Source: Paraburkholderia fungorum (GTDB taxonomy: Bacteria; Pseudomonadota; Gammaproteobacteria; Burkholderiales; Burkholderiaceae). Taken from it: a stretch of DNA of 64,000 bases. The notes beneath the pieces were generated by a model that worked only from the letters and a program-made list of their open reading frames with translations, was not told where the DNA came from and did not search any database. The translations under genes and the position numbers were made by a program. Positions 27,438 through 40,011 of this stretch are shown piece after piece. The number at the start of each line of letters is the position of its first letter. Position 1 is the stretch's first letter. The stretch lies in the NCBI RefSeq assembly GCF_900099835.1, contig NZ_FNKP01000002.1, positions 186,001 to 250,000 of the forward strand, in the 5' to 3' direction.

Positions 27438-27464
27438 GATCTTTAAAAATTAACAGCCGATAAG
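27438..27464 (+). promoter_or_regulatory. rrn leader: boxA-like element and 16S processing stem, 5' arm
   Basis: GATCTTTAAAAAT (27438-27450) resembles the boxA antitermination signal. Right after it, ACAGCCGATAAG (27453-27464) is perfectly complementary to CTTATCGGCTGT (29207-29218) beyond the 16S 3' end, forming the long stem that RNase III cuts. Confidence 0.7.
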
Positions 27465-27642
27465 TGTGGGCGCTTGATACGCGATGCGAGTGGATCCTTC
27501 GGGGTCTGCTGCAAAGCAAAAGCATCAAGTCTCACACAGTAATGAAAGGAAGGTTTTTCTGTCCTCGGACAGATGAATCATTCGTCAGTACGTTGAGTGA
27601 GCGACCGGTTCTTAACGGAACCGAAAAACAGTAACAGGTTTG

Positions 27643-29174
<1,532 letters not shown>

Positions 29175-29236
29175 CGAGCTAACGCATCAAGTGTTGAGCG
29201 CTCACGCTTATCGGCTGTAAATCAAGACAGACTCAG

Positions 29237-29313
29237 GGGTCTGTAGCTCAGTCGGTTAGAGCACCGTCTTGATAAGGCGGGGGTCGATGGTTCGAATCCA
29301 TCCAGACCCACCA
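29237..29313 (+). tRNA. tRNA-Ile (GAT)
   Basis: 77-nt tRNA in the 16S-23S spacer, starting GGGTCTGTAGCTCAG and ending with encoded CCA. The anticodon GAT is at 29271-29273 and the T-loop is GGTTCGAATCC. Its pairing with tRNA-Ala is the usual spacer arrangement. Confidence 0.97.
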
Positions 29314-29370
29314 CTGTTTCTGCGGTGGCTGCACTAATCGATAAAAAACCTCTGTGATATCTGTATGACT

Positions 29371-29446
29371 GGGGGATTAGCTCAGCTGGGAGAGCACCTG
29401 CTTTGCAAGCAGGGGGTCGTCGGTTCGATCCCGTCATCCTCCACCA
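29371..29446 (+). tRNA. tRNA-Ala (TGC)
   Basis: 76-nt tRNA starting GGGGGATTAGCTCAG and ending CCACCA with encoded CCA. Anticodon TGC is at 29404-29406, in the stem-loop CCTGCTTTGCAAGCAGG. It lies 57 bp after tRNA-Ile in the rrn spacer. Confidence 0.97.
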
Positions 29447-29768
29447 ATCTTCAATGCCTAGTGTTCTGTGAATGCGCAGAACGTTATGCATTGGCGATTG
29501 AGCCAGTCAGTAGGGATACGCGGTTATAGCAATCGCGATATCGGCTGTCGTTCTTTAACAATCAGGAAGAAGTAGTAAAGAGATTCACGAAAGCATACTT
29601 AGAGATGGGTGTGTGAGTAGGTGGATCAGGGTTGTGATTGTATCAATGTATGAAAAGGTGATCGAAAGATTGCCTTGGAATACGGCGCAACACGAATACT
29701 CAACCTGTAGCGAGTGTGAGAAAACGCGGTCTTCCCAGTGAAGACGGCGGGAGACACACCCGTTATAG
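29447..29768 (+). promoter_or_regulatory. tRNA-Ala to 23S spacer with boxA
   Basis: A 322-bp spacer. GTTCTTTAACAA (29550-29561) is a clear boxA antitermination signal. The last bases, GTTATAGGGTCAAGC (29762-29776, running into 23S), pair with GCTTGATCCTATAAC (32639-32653) with one mismatch to form the 23S processing stem. No gene is seen. Confidence 0.75.
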
Positions 29769-32649
<2,881 letters not shown>

Positions 32650-32812
32650 TAACAGGTGTGTCTTGCTCCCGCAAAGGGACACGAGACGCACGGTTGAGAT
32701 CAGTGTTGTGCCAGAAACAGCACAACCCCAAAAGCTTCTCTGGTGAGCATCACCAGAAACTACTTCTTCCAGATTGGTTGTGTTGCCCCAAAGGCGACAC
32801 GACAACAAGTCA
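32650..32812 (+). other. 23S-5S spacer with tandem hairpins
   Basis: Contains GTTGTGC-CAGAAACA-GCACAAC and TCTGGTGA-GCA-TCACCAGA, both perfect stems, then an imperfect stem around GTTGTGTTGCC near 32776. These are likely rRNA processing structures. No tRNA is present. Confidence 0.6.
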
Positions 32813-32928
32813 TGCCTGATGACCATAGCGAGTCGGTACCACCCCTTCCCATCCCGAACAGGACCGTGAAACGACTCCACGCCGATGATAGTGCGGATTG
32901 CCCGTGTGAAAGTAGGTAATCGTCAGGC
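32813..32928 (+). rRNA. rrf: 5S ribosomal RNA
   Basis: About 115 nt, starting TGCCTGATGACCATAGCGAG and ending CGTCAGGC, which pairs with the start. It contains the conserved CCATCCCGAACAG loop. It is the last gene of the rrn operon. Confidence 0.95.
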
Positions 32929-32942
32929 TCCCCAGCAGTATC

Positions 32943-32976
32943 AGAAACCCCACCCCGCAAAGGTGGGGTTTCTGCG
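32943..32976 (+). terminator. rrn operon terminator
   Basis: AGAAACCCCACC (32943-32954) and GGTGGGGTTTCT (32962-32973) form a perfect 12-bp stem with a 7-nt loop, 15 nt after 5S. The T-rich 3' arm and GCGTTT after it fit an intrinsic terminator. Confidence 0.85.
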
Positions 32977-33368
32977 TTTACAGGCCAGGTTCTGATAACT
33001 CCGATTGCTACGGCAGTTGTAGCGCAAGCGAGCAGGAATAACCGAGCGCTTCGCAGTGGCCGCGAGTGCCCTCAGCCATCCGATGCTGACGTCGGCAGAT
33101 TTAAGCGCCAGACGTTGATCTATTTGGCGCGCCAGATCTATTTGAAAAAGCGATGTGTAGACGGATGAAATTACTCTCCGCTCGCCGTTTGTGCGTCGGT
33201 TAACCGCCGAAATGTGCAGAGAAACGCGGCATCATCGTTTGCGCGCGTGCTAAAAAGCGATGAGCAAATAGACCCACTTTCGCCAGTCACAATTTCAGGC
33301 AAGCTGGAATCCCAATTGCTGCAGTCAATCCGCGAGCAAAAGCAGCAAATCTCCCTTCCCGAAGTACT
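32977..33368. other. Intergenic region after the rrn operon
   Basis: About 390 bp with no gene I can support. It contains a direct repeat of GATCTATTTG at 33117-33126 and 33135-33144, separated by GCGCGCCA-type sequence. Otherwise nothing recognisable is seen. Confidence 0.4.
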
Positions 33369-33767
33369 CTAAAAACCTTCGTCGGGAATAGAAAGTCCGA
33401 GTTCATCAAGAACTTCGCGCGCACTTCGAAACGCTTCCACCGCCGCGGGCGCGCCTGCGTAGATCGCGCTATGCAGCAGTACCTCGCGAATCTCGACGAC
33501 GCTAGCGCCATTGTTAATCGCGCCACGTACGTGTCCCTTGAGCTCCGTGCTCTTACCAAGCGCCGCGAGCATCGCACACGTGCACAGACTGCGCGTCTTC
33601 AGATCAATACCCTCCCGAAGCCAGGTACTGCCCCACGCATGTTCGTTGAGCCACTCTTGCAGCGGTCGATTGAACGCGTCCAGTCCATTCATCGCGCGAT
33701 CAACGAAGGGCGCTCCCATCACCTGAGTACGACGCGCTTTGCCCGCGCTCTGTTCCTGATCGCTCAT
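33369..33767 (-). CDS. Carboxymuconolactone decarboxylase (CMD) family protein
   Basis: A 132-residue CMD-fold protein resembling the PcaC group, which decarboxylates 4-carboxymuconolactone in protocatechuate degradation. The core LKTRSLCTCAMLAALGKSTE followed by LKGHVRGAINNGAS matches the family, although no other pca genes are near, so the true substrate is uncertain. ATG 33767 is preceded by GGGAGA 7 nt upstream; the longer in-frame start at 33842 lacks that support. The CTC motif is only loosely like the CxxC of AhpD-type peroxidases. Confidence 0.8.
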   Translation of the reverse strand: MSDQEQSAGKARRTQVMGAPFVDRAMNGLDAFNRPLQEWLNEHAWGSTWLREGIDLKTRSLCTCAMLAALGKSTELKGHVRGAINNGASVVEIREVLLHSAIYAGAPAAVEAFRSAREVLDELGLSIPDEGF

Positions 33768-33915
33768 GCTGTTCTCCCGAGACAATGTGACGAAACGAAG
33801 TGACGTACCGCATCGAATCTTAGTGTAGTGTGAGCCGGACAATACTCAGAAGCCGAGCTCGTCGACTGAGTACAGCGCGCCCTTATCTCACCCTTCCTCT
33901 CCGCAAGGTGAATCC

Positions 33916-34428
33916 ATGCCCAGCAATCGTTTGTCGCTAATCTTCGCTGCCGTCGCCGGGTCGTTGCTGGCAGCATGCACGACAACATCGTCATCACCCG
34001 TCGCTGCTTCCATCGATCCACCTCAAGCCGAACGCGTGATGAGCCTGGCGGCATCCGGCGTGCAAACGTACTCATGCGAGTTCGACACTCAGCATCGCCT
34101 GGGATGGGTATTCAAAAGCCCGCAAGCAATCCTGTTCGACACAAGCGGGCATGCGGCCGTCCGCCATGGTGCGGGGCCGTCCTGGGAAGCGGAAGACGGA
34201 AGCCGGATTCAGGGGCGCGTACTCGCACAGCAGCCCAGCGCCACCCCGGCAAGCATCCCGCAGCTCCTGCTGGAGACGCATAGCACGGCCGGCAGCGGCA
34301 CGCTTTCAGCGATCCGCTATGTCCAGCGCGTGCATACGGTCGGCGGGCTGACGCCTTCGGCTTCATGTTCGACGGAACACCAAACCGGAAGCTCGCCTTA
34401 TCTCGCCGACTACATTTTCTACCGATAA
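33916..34428 (+). CDS. DUF3455-family lipoprotein
   Basis: A 170-residue predicted lipoprotein: short signal peptide with lipobox LLAAC (Cys21), then a domain of the DUF3455 type (GVQTYSCEF near residue 48, HGAGPSWEAEDGSRIQGRV, and IRYVQRVHTVGGLTP near the end). Function in the family is unknown. It ends directly at a strong palindromic terminator shared with hmp. Confidence 0.75.
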   Translation: MPSNRLSLIFAAVAGSLLAACTTTSSSPVAASIDPPQAERVMSLAASGVQTYSCEFDTQHRLGWVFKSPQAILFDTSGHAAVRHGAGPSWEAEDGSRIQGRVLAQQPSATPASIPQLLLETHSTAGSGTLSAIRYVQRVHTVGGLTPSASCSTEHQTGSSPYLADYIFYR

Positions 34429-34456
34429 CGGAATAAGGCATTAATGCCTTATTCCG
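34429..34456. terminator. Bidirectional terminator between the DUF3455 gene and hmp
   Basis: CGGAATAAGGCATT followed directly by AATGCCTTATTCCG is a perfect 28-bp palindrome starting right after the stop codon of the DUF3455 gene. Both flanking genes converge on it. Confidence 0.85.
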
Positions 34457-34473
34457 CCCGTCACCTCGCCAAC

Positions 34474-35655
34474 CTATTCAAGCGCTGAAGCCGGTCCAAA
34501 AAACTCATACCGGCTTTGCGATTCCGGCACGCCAATCGCCTTGAGGTGCTTTTTGATAGCCTTCATGAAAGCAATCGGCCCGAGATAATACACATCGACG
34601 TCACGCGTTTCCGGCAACCATTCTCCCAATCTCTTCTCGTCGATATAGCCGACACCGTGCGCATTTGCATCGCCTGTGCGGTGCTGTTCATAGCAATAGA
34701 AGCGCTTCAATTGCGGATGATGCGCGGCCAACGCGTCAATCGCATCGCGAAAGGCATGCACGCCGCCATGACGGGCCGCGTGAATAAAATGCACGGCGCG
34801 ATTGGTTTTCAGCGCAGCTTGAAGCATAGCGAGAGTCGGCGTAATACCGACGCCGCCGCTAATCAGCACCAGCGGCTTATCGTTAGGTTCGAGTTTAAAA
34901 TCACCGGCCGGCGCAAACAGTTCGACCGCATCGTTTTCATTAACGCGCTCATGCAGATAGTTCGAGACTTTCCCGTTCGGTTCGCGCTTCACGCTAATGC
35001 GGTACTCGTGACCATTTGCCATTGCCGAGAGCGAATAATTGCGCCGCACTTCTTCGCCGTCGATCATTAACCGTACGCCGATATATTGCCCCGGATAAAA
35101 CGCCAGCAACTCGCCGTTGTCGTCCGGACGCAAATAAAACGACATGATCTCTTCGCTTTCCCGCACTTTTCGCGCGACGCGGAAAACCCGCGTACCACGC
35201 CATCCGCCCGGCGCTGCTTCTCGCTCCGAATACATCTTCTCTTCGAGTCCGATCAGTAAATCGGCGAGTTGCTGATAAGCAGCGGCCCACGCTTCGATCA
35301 CCGCATCCGTCGCGATTTCCGCGCCGAGCACTTCGCGGATCGATCTCAGCAGACACTGTCCGACGACCGGATAATGCTCCGGCTGGATATTCAGCGCGAC
35401 ATGCTTGTTGATAATCTGCGAGACGAGTCCGCCAAGCTGTTCGAGTTGATCGATATGGCGCGCGTACATCAGCACGCCGTTGGCCAACGCGCGCGGTTGC
35501 GCGCCGCTGGCCTGATTGGCCTGATTGAACAGAGGACGCACTTCGGGATGTTCACTCATGAGCATCTTGTAGAAATGCGTGGTCAGCGCTTCGCCCCCGC
35601 TTTCGAGGAGGGGAACCGTGGCTTTGATGATGGCGCGGTGTTCGGCGGTGAGCAT
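34474..35655 (-). CDS. hmp: Flavohemoprotein, nitric oxide dioxygenase
   Basis: Converts nitric oxide and O2 to nitrate using NAD(P)H, in the cytosol. The 393 residues comprise a globin domain (1-140) with proximal His85 (IINKHVALNIQPEHY) and distal-side Tyr29 in THFYKML, a FAD domain with RRNYSLS (about residue 206), and a NAD domain with ISGGVGITPTLAML and YYLGPIAFMKAI. All catalytic features are intact. It is divergent from norR with 116 bp between, the classic arrangement in which NorR and sigma-54 switch on NO detoxification. Confidence 0.97.
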   Translation of the reverse strand: MLTAEHRAIIKATVPLLESGGEALTTHFYKMLMSEHPEVRPLFNQANQASGAQPRALANGVLMYARHIDQLEQLGGLVSQIINKHVALNIQPEHYPVVGQCLLRSIREVLGAEIATDAVIEAWAAAYQQLADLLIGLEEKMYSEREAAPGGWRGTRVFRVARKVRESEEIMSFYLRPDDNGELLAFYPGQYIGVRLMIDGEEVRRNYSLSAMANGHEYRISVKREPNGKVSNYLHERVNENDAVELFAPAGDFKLEPNDKPLVLISGGVGITPTLAMLQAALKTNRAVHFIHAARHGGVHAFRDAIDALAAHHPQLKRFYCYEQHRTGDANAHGVGYIDEKRLGEWLPETRDVDVYYLGPIAFMKAIKKHLKAIGVPESQSRYEFFGPASALE

Positions 35656-35716
35656 GGTGACGTTCCTGTGTGATGGATGAGCAGTCAGCCGGACTGCGGC
35701 TGAACGCGTCTATCTA

Positions 35717-35732
35717 TCCATGATTCGTGCCA
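35717..35732 (-). promoter_or_regulatory. Candidate sigma-54 promoter for hmp
   Basis: On the minus strand TGGCACG-AATC-ATGGA keeps the -24 element fully (TGGCACG) but has a weak -12 element (ATGGA against TTGCA). It lies about 60 bp before the hmp ATG. The presence of a sigma-54 activator gene alongside supports it; the weak -12 lowers confidence. Confidence 0.45.
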
Positions 35733-35771
35733 GGTATAAACTGTAGGTAAATCAACGATCTGGATTCGATA

Positions 35772-37376
35772 ATGGTCGATTCGACCCTGGTCAAAGAGAC
35801 CAGTAAGGCAGTCAGTTTGACTGCAGAAGCGCTGCTGGATGCTCTCACGCCGCTGATCCTCGACCTGTCGCGCGAGTTGTCCGATCGCGAGCGCTATCGC
35901 CGCTTGCTCAGCAGTCTGCGTACGCTGTTTCCCGGCGATGCCGCCGCGTTATTGCGTCTGGAGGGCGACACGCTGGTGCCGCTCGCTATCGACGGCTTGA
36001 GCAGCGACACGCTCGGCCGGCGTTTTCGCGTCGGCGATCATCCGCGTTTCGCGCAGCTTTTATCGCGCGCCGAACCCACCCGTTTCGCCGCCGATTCCGA
36101 TTTGCCCGATCCCTACGACGGCCTCGTGCAAGGTGTCGCCGGCAAACTTCATGTTCACGATTGCCTCGGCTGTCCGCTGTTTATTCGTGGACAACCGTGG
36201 GGCCTGCTCACGCTCGACGCACTGGACCCGGCGCGTTTCGATTCGCTCGACATGGCCTCGTTTCGCGCCTTCCTCAGCCTGGCGGCCGCGACCGTCAGCG
36301 TCGTGGAGCGCATCGACACGCTCGCGCGCACCGGCGAGGAGGAGCGTCGCCGCGCCGAAGCGTATCGCCAGGCGAGCAGCGGCACGCATCGTGAGTTGAT
36401 CGGCAGCAGCGATGCTCAAAGTCAGCTGGTCAAGGAAATCGAGGTCGTCGCGGGCAGCGATCTGACCGTGCTGATTACCGGCGAGACGGGCGTCGGCAAG
36501 GAGCTTGTGGCCAACGCGATTCACGCGTTGTCGTCGCGCGCGAACAAGCCGTTGATCAGCCTGAACTGCGCGGCATTGCCGGATACGCTGGTCGAGAGCG
36601 AACTTTTCGGCCACGTGCGCGGCGCGTTTTCTGGAGCGTCGGCGGATCGGCGCGGCAAATTCGAACTCGCGGATGGCGGCACGATCTTCCTCGATGAAGT
36701 CGGTGAGTTGCCGCTCGTCGCGCAGGCAAAACTGCTGCGGGTTCTGCAGAACGGACAACTGCAACGGATCGGCTCCGATAGCGAACACAAGGTCGATGTC
36801 AGGCTGATCGCCGCAACGAATCGCGATCTCGCGGAAGAGGTGCGCGCGGGCCGGTTTCGTGCGGACTTTTATCATCGGCTGAGTGTTTATCCGCTACGTG
36901 TGCCGCCGTTGCGCGAACGCGGCCGCGATGTGTTGCTGCTGGCCGGGTATTTCCTCGAAGAAAATCGCTCGCGGCTTGGGCTGTTGAGCCTTCGTCTCGC
37001 GGCAGATGCGCAGGCTGCGTTGCTGCGCTATTCATGGCCGGGAAATGTGCGTGAACTCGAGCATCTGATCGGCCGCAGCGCGCTCAAGGCACTCGCCGCG
37101 AATCGCGAACGCCGGCGCATTCTGACTTTGACCGCCGCCGACTTTGCGTTGTCCGATGCATCGGCATTGATATCGGCGTCGGCTCAGGAAACAGCGGCGG
37201 CTGACGGAGCGCAGAACGTGTCGAAGGATTTTCGCAGCGCAGTGACGGAATTCGAGCGAAACATGGTTCTCGATACGCTGGCGCGTCACAACCAGAATTG
37301 GGCTGCAGTGGCGCGCGAGCTAGGGCTCGATCGGGCCAACCTGAACCGCCTCGCGAAACGTCTCGGCCTTAAATAA
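35772..37376 (+). CDS. norR: NO-responsive sigma-54 activator NorR
   Basis: Activator of 534 residues that senses nitric oxide and drives sigma-54 transcription. An N-terminal GAF domain (about 20-180) binds the iron sensor; the AAA+ domain has Walker A GETGVGKE (237-244), Walker B GGTIFLDEVGELP (from 302) and the sigma-54 contact loop GAFSGA (284-289), where Ser replaces the usual Thr. The C-terminus is a Fis-type HTH (LARHNQNWAAVARELGLDRA). It is divergent from hmp, its probable target. Confidence 0.95.
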   Translation: MVDSTLVKETSKAVSLTAEALLDALTPLILDLSRELSDRERYRRLLSSLRTLFPGDAAALLRLEGDTLVPLAIDGLSSDTLGRRFRVGDHPRFAQLLSRAEPTRFAADSDLPDPYDGLVQGVAGKLHVHDCLGCPLFIRGQPWGLLTLDALDPARFDSLDMASFRAFLSLAAATVSVVERIDTLARTGEEERRRAEAYRQASSGTHRELIGSSDAQSQLVKEIEVVAGSDLTVLITGETGVGKELVANAIHALSSRANKPLISLNCAALPDTLVESELFGHVRGAFSGASADRRGKFELADGGTIFLDEVGELPLVAQAKLLRVLQNGQLQRIGSDSEHKVDVRLIAATNRDLAEEVRAGRFRADFYHRLSVYPLRVPPLRERGRDVLLLAGYFLEENRSRLGLLSLRLAADAQAALLRYSWPGNVRELEHLIGRSALKALAANRERRRILTLTAADFALSDASALISASAQETAAADGAQNVSKDFRSAVTEFERNMVLDTLARHNQNWAAVARELGLDRANLNRLAKRLGLK

Positions 37377-37520
37377 GCTGTGGCGTTTCATTCACAGGCT
37401 GTCGAGCGAGCCTTAGGAAAAGCCCGAGGACCGCTGCAAAAATGCGAACTTCGCAGACCGTAGCGCCTCGTTCATAGTACGGTTCAATCAACTCAACAAG
37501 CGCATCTGGAGACTTGGCCC

Positions 37521-38375
37521 ATGTCTGCTTCCTCAGAGAAACTCGACGACTGGCTCGACAAGGAAGAGGTGGTGAAAGACGACATCGCTGCTTTTCCGCT
37601 GACGGCGATGGCAGCCACGCTTGATTGCGAATCGAGCGGCTCAGCCAACGGCGATACGTTGCCCCCGCTCTGGCACTGGCTGTACTTTCTGCCGGTTTCG
37701 CCGATGTCCGATGCCGGTCCAGATGGTCATCCGAAGCGCGGCGGTTTTTTGCCGCCGGTGCCGTTGCCGCGTCGCATGTGGGCCGGCGGCCGGCTGACGT
37801 TTCACGCGCCGTTGAAAGTCGGTGAGCAGGCCACGCGCACGTCGACGATTGCGAATATCGAAGACAAAACCGGCCGTTCAGGCCGTCTCGTGTTCGTCAC
37901 GGTTCAACATACGATCGAAGTCGGCGGAGAACTGAAGCTCGAAGAAGAGCACGACATCGTCTACCGCGATGCATCGCAGGAAGGCGCGCGGCCGCAACAG
38001 CCGCAACGCGCGCCGGACGGTGAAACGTGGCAACGCACGATCGACGCGGACGCGGTGATGTTGTTCCGCTACTCGGCGCTGACCTTCAACAGTCATCGCA
38101 TTCACTACGACTACCCCTATGCCACTCAGGTGGAGGGCTATCCCGGCCTGGTCGTGCATGGTCCGCTGATCGCGACGTTGCTGGTCGAACTCGTGCGCCG
38201 CGAGCTTCCCGGCGCGACGTTGCAAAGCTTCGCGTTCAGAGCGTTGCGCCCCACTTTTGCAGGTCAACCGTTCACGGTATGCGGCCGGCTTTCCGCCGAT
38301 GGCACGACCATCGACCTGTGGGCCAAAGATCACGAGGGTTATCTGACCATGCGGGCTACGGCGGCCATCGCCTGA
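37521..38375 (+). CDS. FAS1-like/MaoC acyl-CoA dehydratase (mesaconyl-C4-CoA hydratase-like)
   Basis: Double hot-dog-fold protein of 284 residues with an N-terminal FAS1-like dehydratase half (PPLWHWLYFLPVSPMSDAG; RRMWAGGRLTFHAPLKVGE) and a C-terminal MaoC-like half carrying the hydratase motif (RYSALTFNSHRIHYDYPYA, then GLVVHGPL). The pattern is that of HTD2-type or mesaconyl-C4-CoA hydratases, which add water to an enoyl-CoA. There is no CoA ligase or transferase beside it, so the pathway is unknown. ATG 37521 follows a GGAG about 9 nt upstream (TCTGGAGAC). Confidence 0.82.
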   Translation: MSASSEKLDDWLDKEEVVKDDIAAFPLTAMAATLDCESSGSANGDTLPPLWHWLYFLPVSPMSDAGPDGHPKRGGFLPPVPLPRRMWAGGRLTFHAPLKVGEQATRTSTIANIEDKTGRSGRLVFVTVQHTIEVGGELKLEEEHDIVYRDASQEGARPQQPQRAPDGETWQRTIDADAVMLFRYSALTFNSHRIHYDYPYATQVEGYPGLVVHGPLIATLLVELVRRELPGATLQSFAFRALRPTFAGQPFTVCGRLSADGTTIDLWAKDHEGYLTMRATAAIA

Positions 38376-38487
38376 ACCCGGGCGGTAATCGCATGGTCGC
38401 AGCGGCCCGATAAACCAGCCGATGCCTCGTTGCTGCGCTTATCGGTCTAACGTCTGCCCCAAATGAGTGCGCGACGCTGTGGAAGTA

Positions 38488-38856
38488 TCAGCAGACGGCG
38501 GGTGCCGTCATGCCGTTTTCGCATTCGGCCAGCAGTGACAGCAGCTTGTCCAACGCGAACGGTTTCCTGAGAAAACCTTTCACTGGCAACGATGGGGTTT
38601 CGCCGCTGCCACTTGTCAGGATGACGGGCACGGATGCCAGTTCACTTCTCGTCTGCATCGATTCGATCAGCCCGGCGCCGTCCATGTTGGGCATGCGCCA
38701 GTCACACACCACGGCGCTTACGCGCGTGCGCTGCAGGCGCTCGAAAGCTTCGGCGCCGTCCGCTGCGGTGGCCACCGTGTAGCCACGGCCGACCAGCACG
38801 GCGCGTAGCGCGGACAATGCTTCGGGTTGGTCATCTACCAGTAAAACGCGACTCAT
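38488..38856 (-). CDS. Single-domain response regulator
   Basis: A 122-residue stand-alone receiver domain: acidic pair in LLVDDQPEAL, phospho-acceptor Asp in VVCDWRMPNMDG, Thr/Ser in ILTSGSGE, and Lys in FLRKPFALDKL. There is no output domain, so it would act through protein contact or as a phosphate relay or sink. No kinase gene is adjacent. ATG 38856 was chosen as it gives the normal receiver start MSRVLLVDD. Confidence 0.88.
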   Translation of the reverse strand: MSRVLLVDDQPEALSALRAVLVGRGYTVATAADGAEAFERLQRTRVSAVVCDWRMPNMDGAGLIESMQTRSELASVPVILTSGSGETPSLPVKGFLRKPFALDKLLSLLAECENGMTAPAVC

Positions 38857-39688
38857 ATTGCTTATGCCTGAAAAATTCGGTTGGGGTGGCCGTCGCTCAT
38901 GCGTTGGGCCGCCCTGACAGCGGTGCGGGCGAAATCGCACCGCTTTGTGTCCTGCTGTCGAGCCGCACAATTAAGCAAGTGCTGTGCCTGTTTGTTTTAA
39001 TCGATATGTTCACGCGCTTTTGCGTGCGAGGATCTGGCGTGTGCGGCCTGTTTGAACGCCGCGCGTGCGGGTCATTCGCCCGGAGTGTGCGCGAATAGCG
39101 TACGGGCGCATTCGATACAGCGGCTCACCATTCGCCCAGAGCGAGTCGAAGCTCGCGGTAAGCGGTTCAACCTTTACCGGTAAATGGGGACGAGGCGCGT
39201 GAGCTGAGAGGGGCAGTCGATTTTGTGCAGGTGCTCGGCGCGAGCTTCGTCAGGCTGCTGACATCGAGCATGATTCAGGGCGTTCATCATCAGCGTCGCC
39301 CGATGTGCTCGAGGCACGTCTGACATTGCGCATCGAGGTGGGTTAATTTCGAAGCCGCGTGCCGGAGTCGGCTGCATTGTGGCAAGGAAGCACAATTCAG
39401 ATATCCATCGGCCGTGTGAGAGTGATCTATAGGCCGGACGCAAAGCTCAATCTCGAGATCTGCTGCACGCAGTGCAAAGAACCCGCCATCTGTCGCGCGT
39501 GCTTTAGCCGACCGGCTGATGTCGCTCTGTCTGAAATACTGCCTTGCGCGGAAGCGGCTGGAATGCCCGATGGCGCTCGCCTAAACTGAAGACTTCATTC
39601 CAATCAACGATTGGCCCGCGACCGGACTGCTGACTGCTGCGTCAAGCAGGTCCCGCCGTCGAGACCGATCGATCAGGGCGTACCCATC
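38857..39688. other. Intergenic region of about 830 bp without a firm gene
   Basis: GC is lower than in neighbouring genes and codon use in open frames is poor. The best candidate is a minus-strand 50-residue frame at 39174-39326 (starting MSDVPRAHRATLMMNALNH) with fairly native third-position GC but no clear ribosome site. I would not call it a gene. The promoters of the receiver gene and the small secreted protein should lie here. Confidence 0.4.
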
Positions 39689-39931
39689 ATGAAGCCATTC
39701 AAACCGCTGCTCCTGCTTGGCGCGCTGCTTTGCGCCGCCGCGACCCAATCGGCGCAGGCCAATCCAGACGTGTCGTCCGAACGGGGTCAAGCCGTGACGG
39801 CTCAATGCGACTCGGTGAGCTTCGCTTCGGGGTCGCCGGCCAACCGCGCCGCTTGCCGGCGAATCTTTGCCCGCCAGATTCGACCTACTGTGCAAACTTC
39901 GCCGTTGACCGCATCGGACTTCAGCTCCTGA
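39689..39931 (+). CDS. Small secreted protein of unknown function
   Basis: An 80-residue protein with an obvious signal peptide (MKPFKPLLLLGALLCAAATQ, cleavage near SAQA-N) and a 55-residue mature part containing two cysteines (TAQCDSVSF and RAACRRIFA) that may form one disulfide. ATG 39689 was chosen for the signal sequence; AGGG lies about 11 nt upstream. The family is not recognised. Confidence 0.55.
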   Translation: MKPFKPLLLLGALLCAAATQSAQANPDVSSERGQAVTAQCDSVSFASGSPANRAACRRIFARQIRPTVQTSPLTASDFSS

Positions 39932-40011
39932 TTGACGCAGTAATGACGCAATAAAGCAGGATTAAAACGCGCGACACGCTTCGCACAACATGCGCGGCCC
40001 GCATGTCGTCT

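Noticed and set aside
29237..29446. tRNA genes as possible integration sites for a genomic island
   Set aside because: Both are intact within the rrn spacer with no flanking repeat, integrase or composition break.
33117..33144. Direct repeat GATCTATTTG as a possible attachment or mobile-element scar
   Set aside because: Only 10 bp long, no terminal inverted repeats and no transposase remnant around it.
39359..39589. Plus-strand frame of 76 codons with a CxxC pair
   Set aside because: Starts at GTG without a ribosome site and uses AGA, ATA and AGG codons unlike the neighbours.
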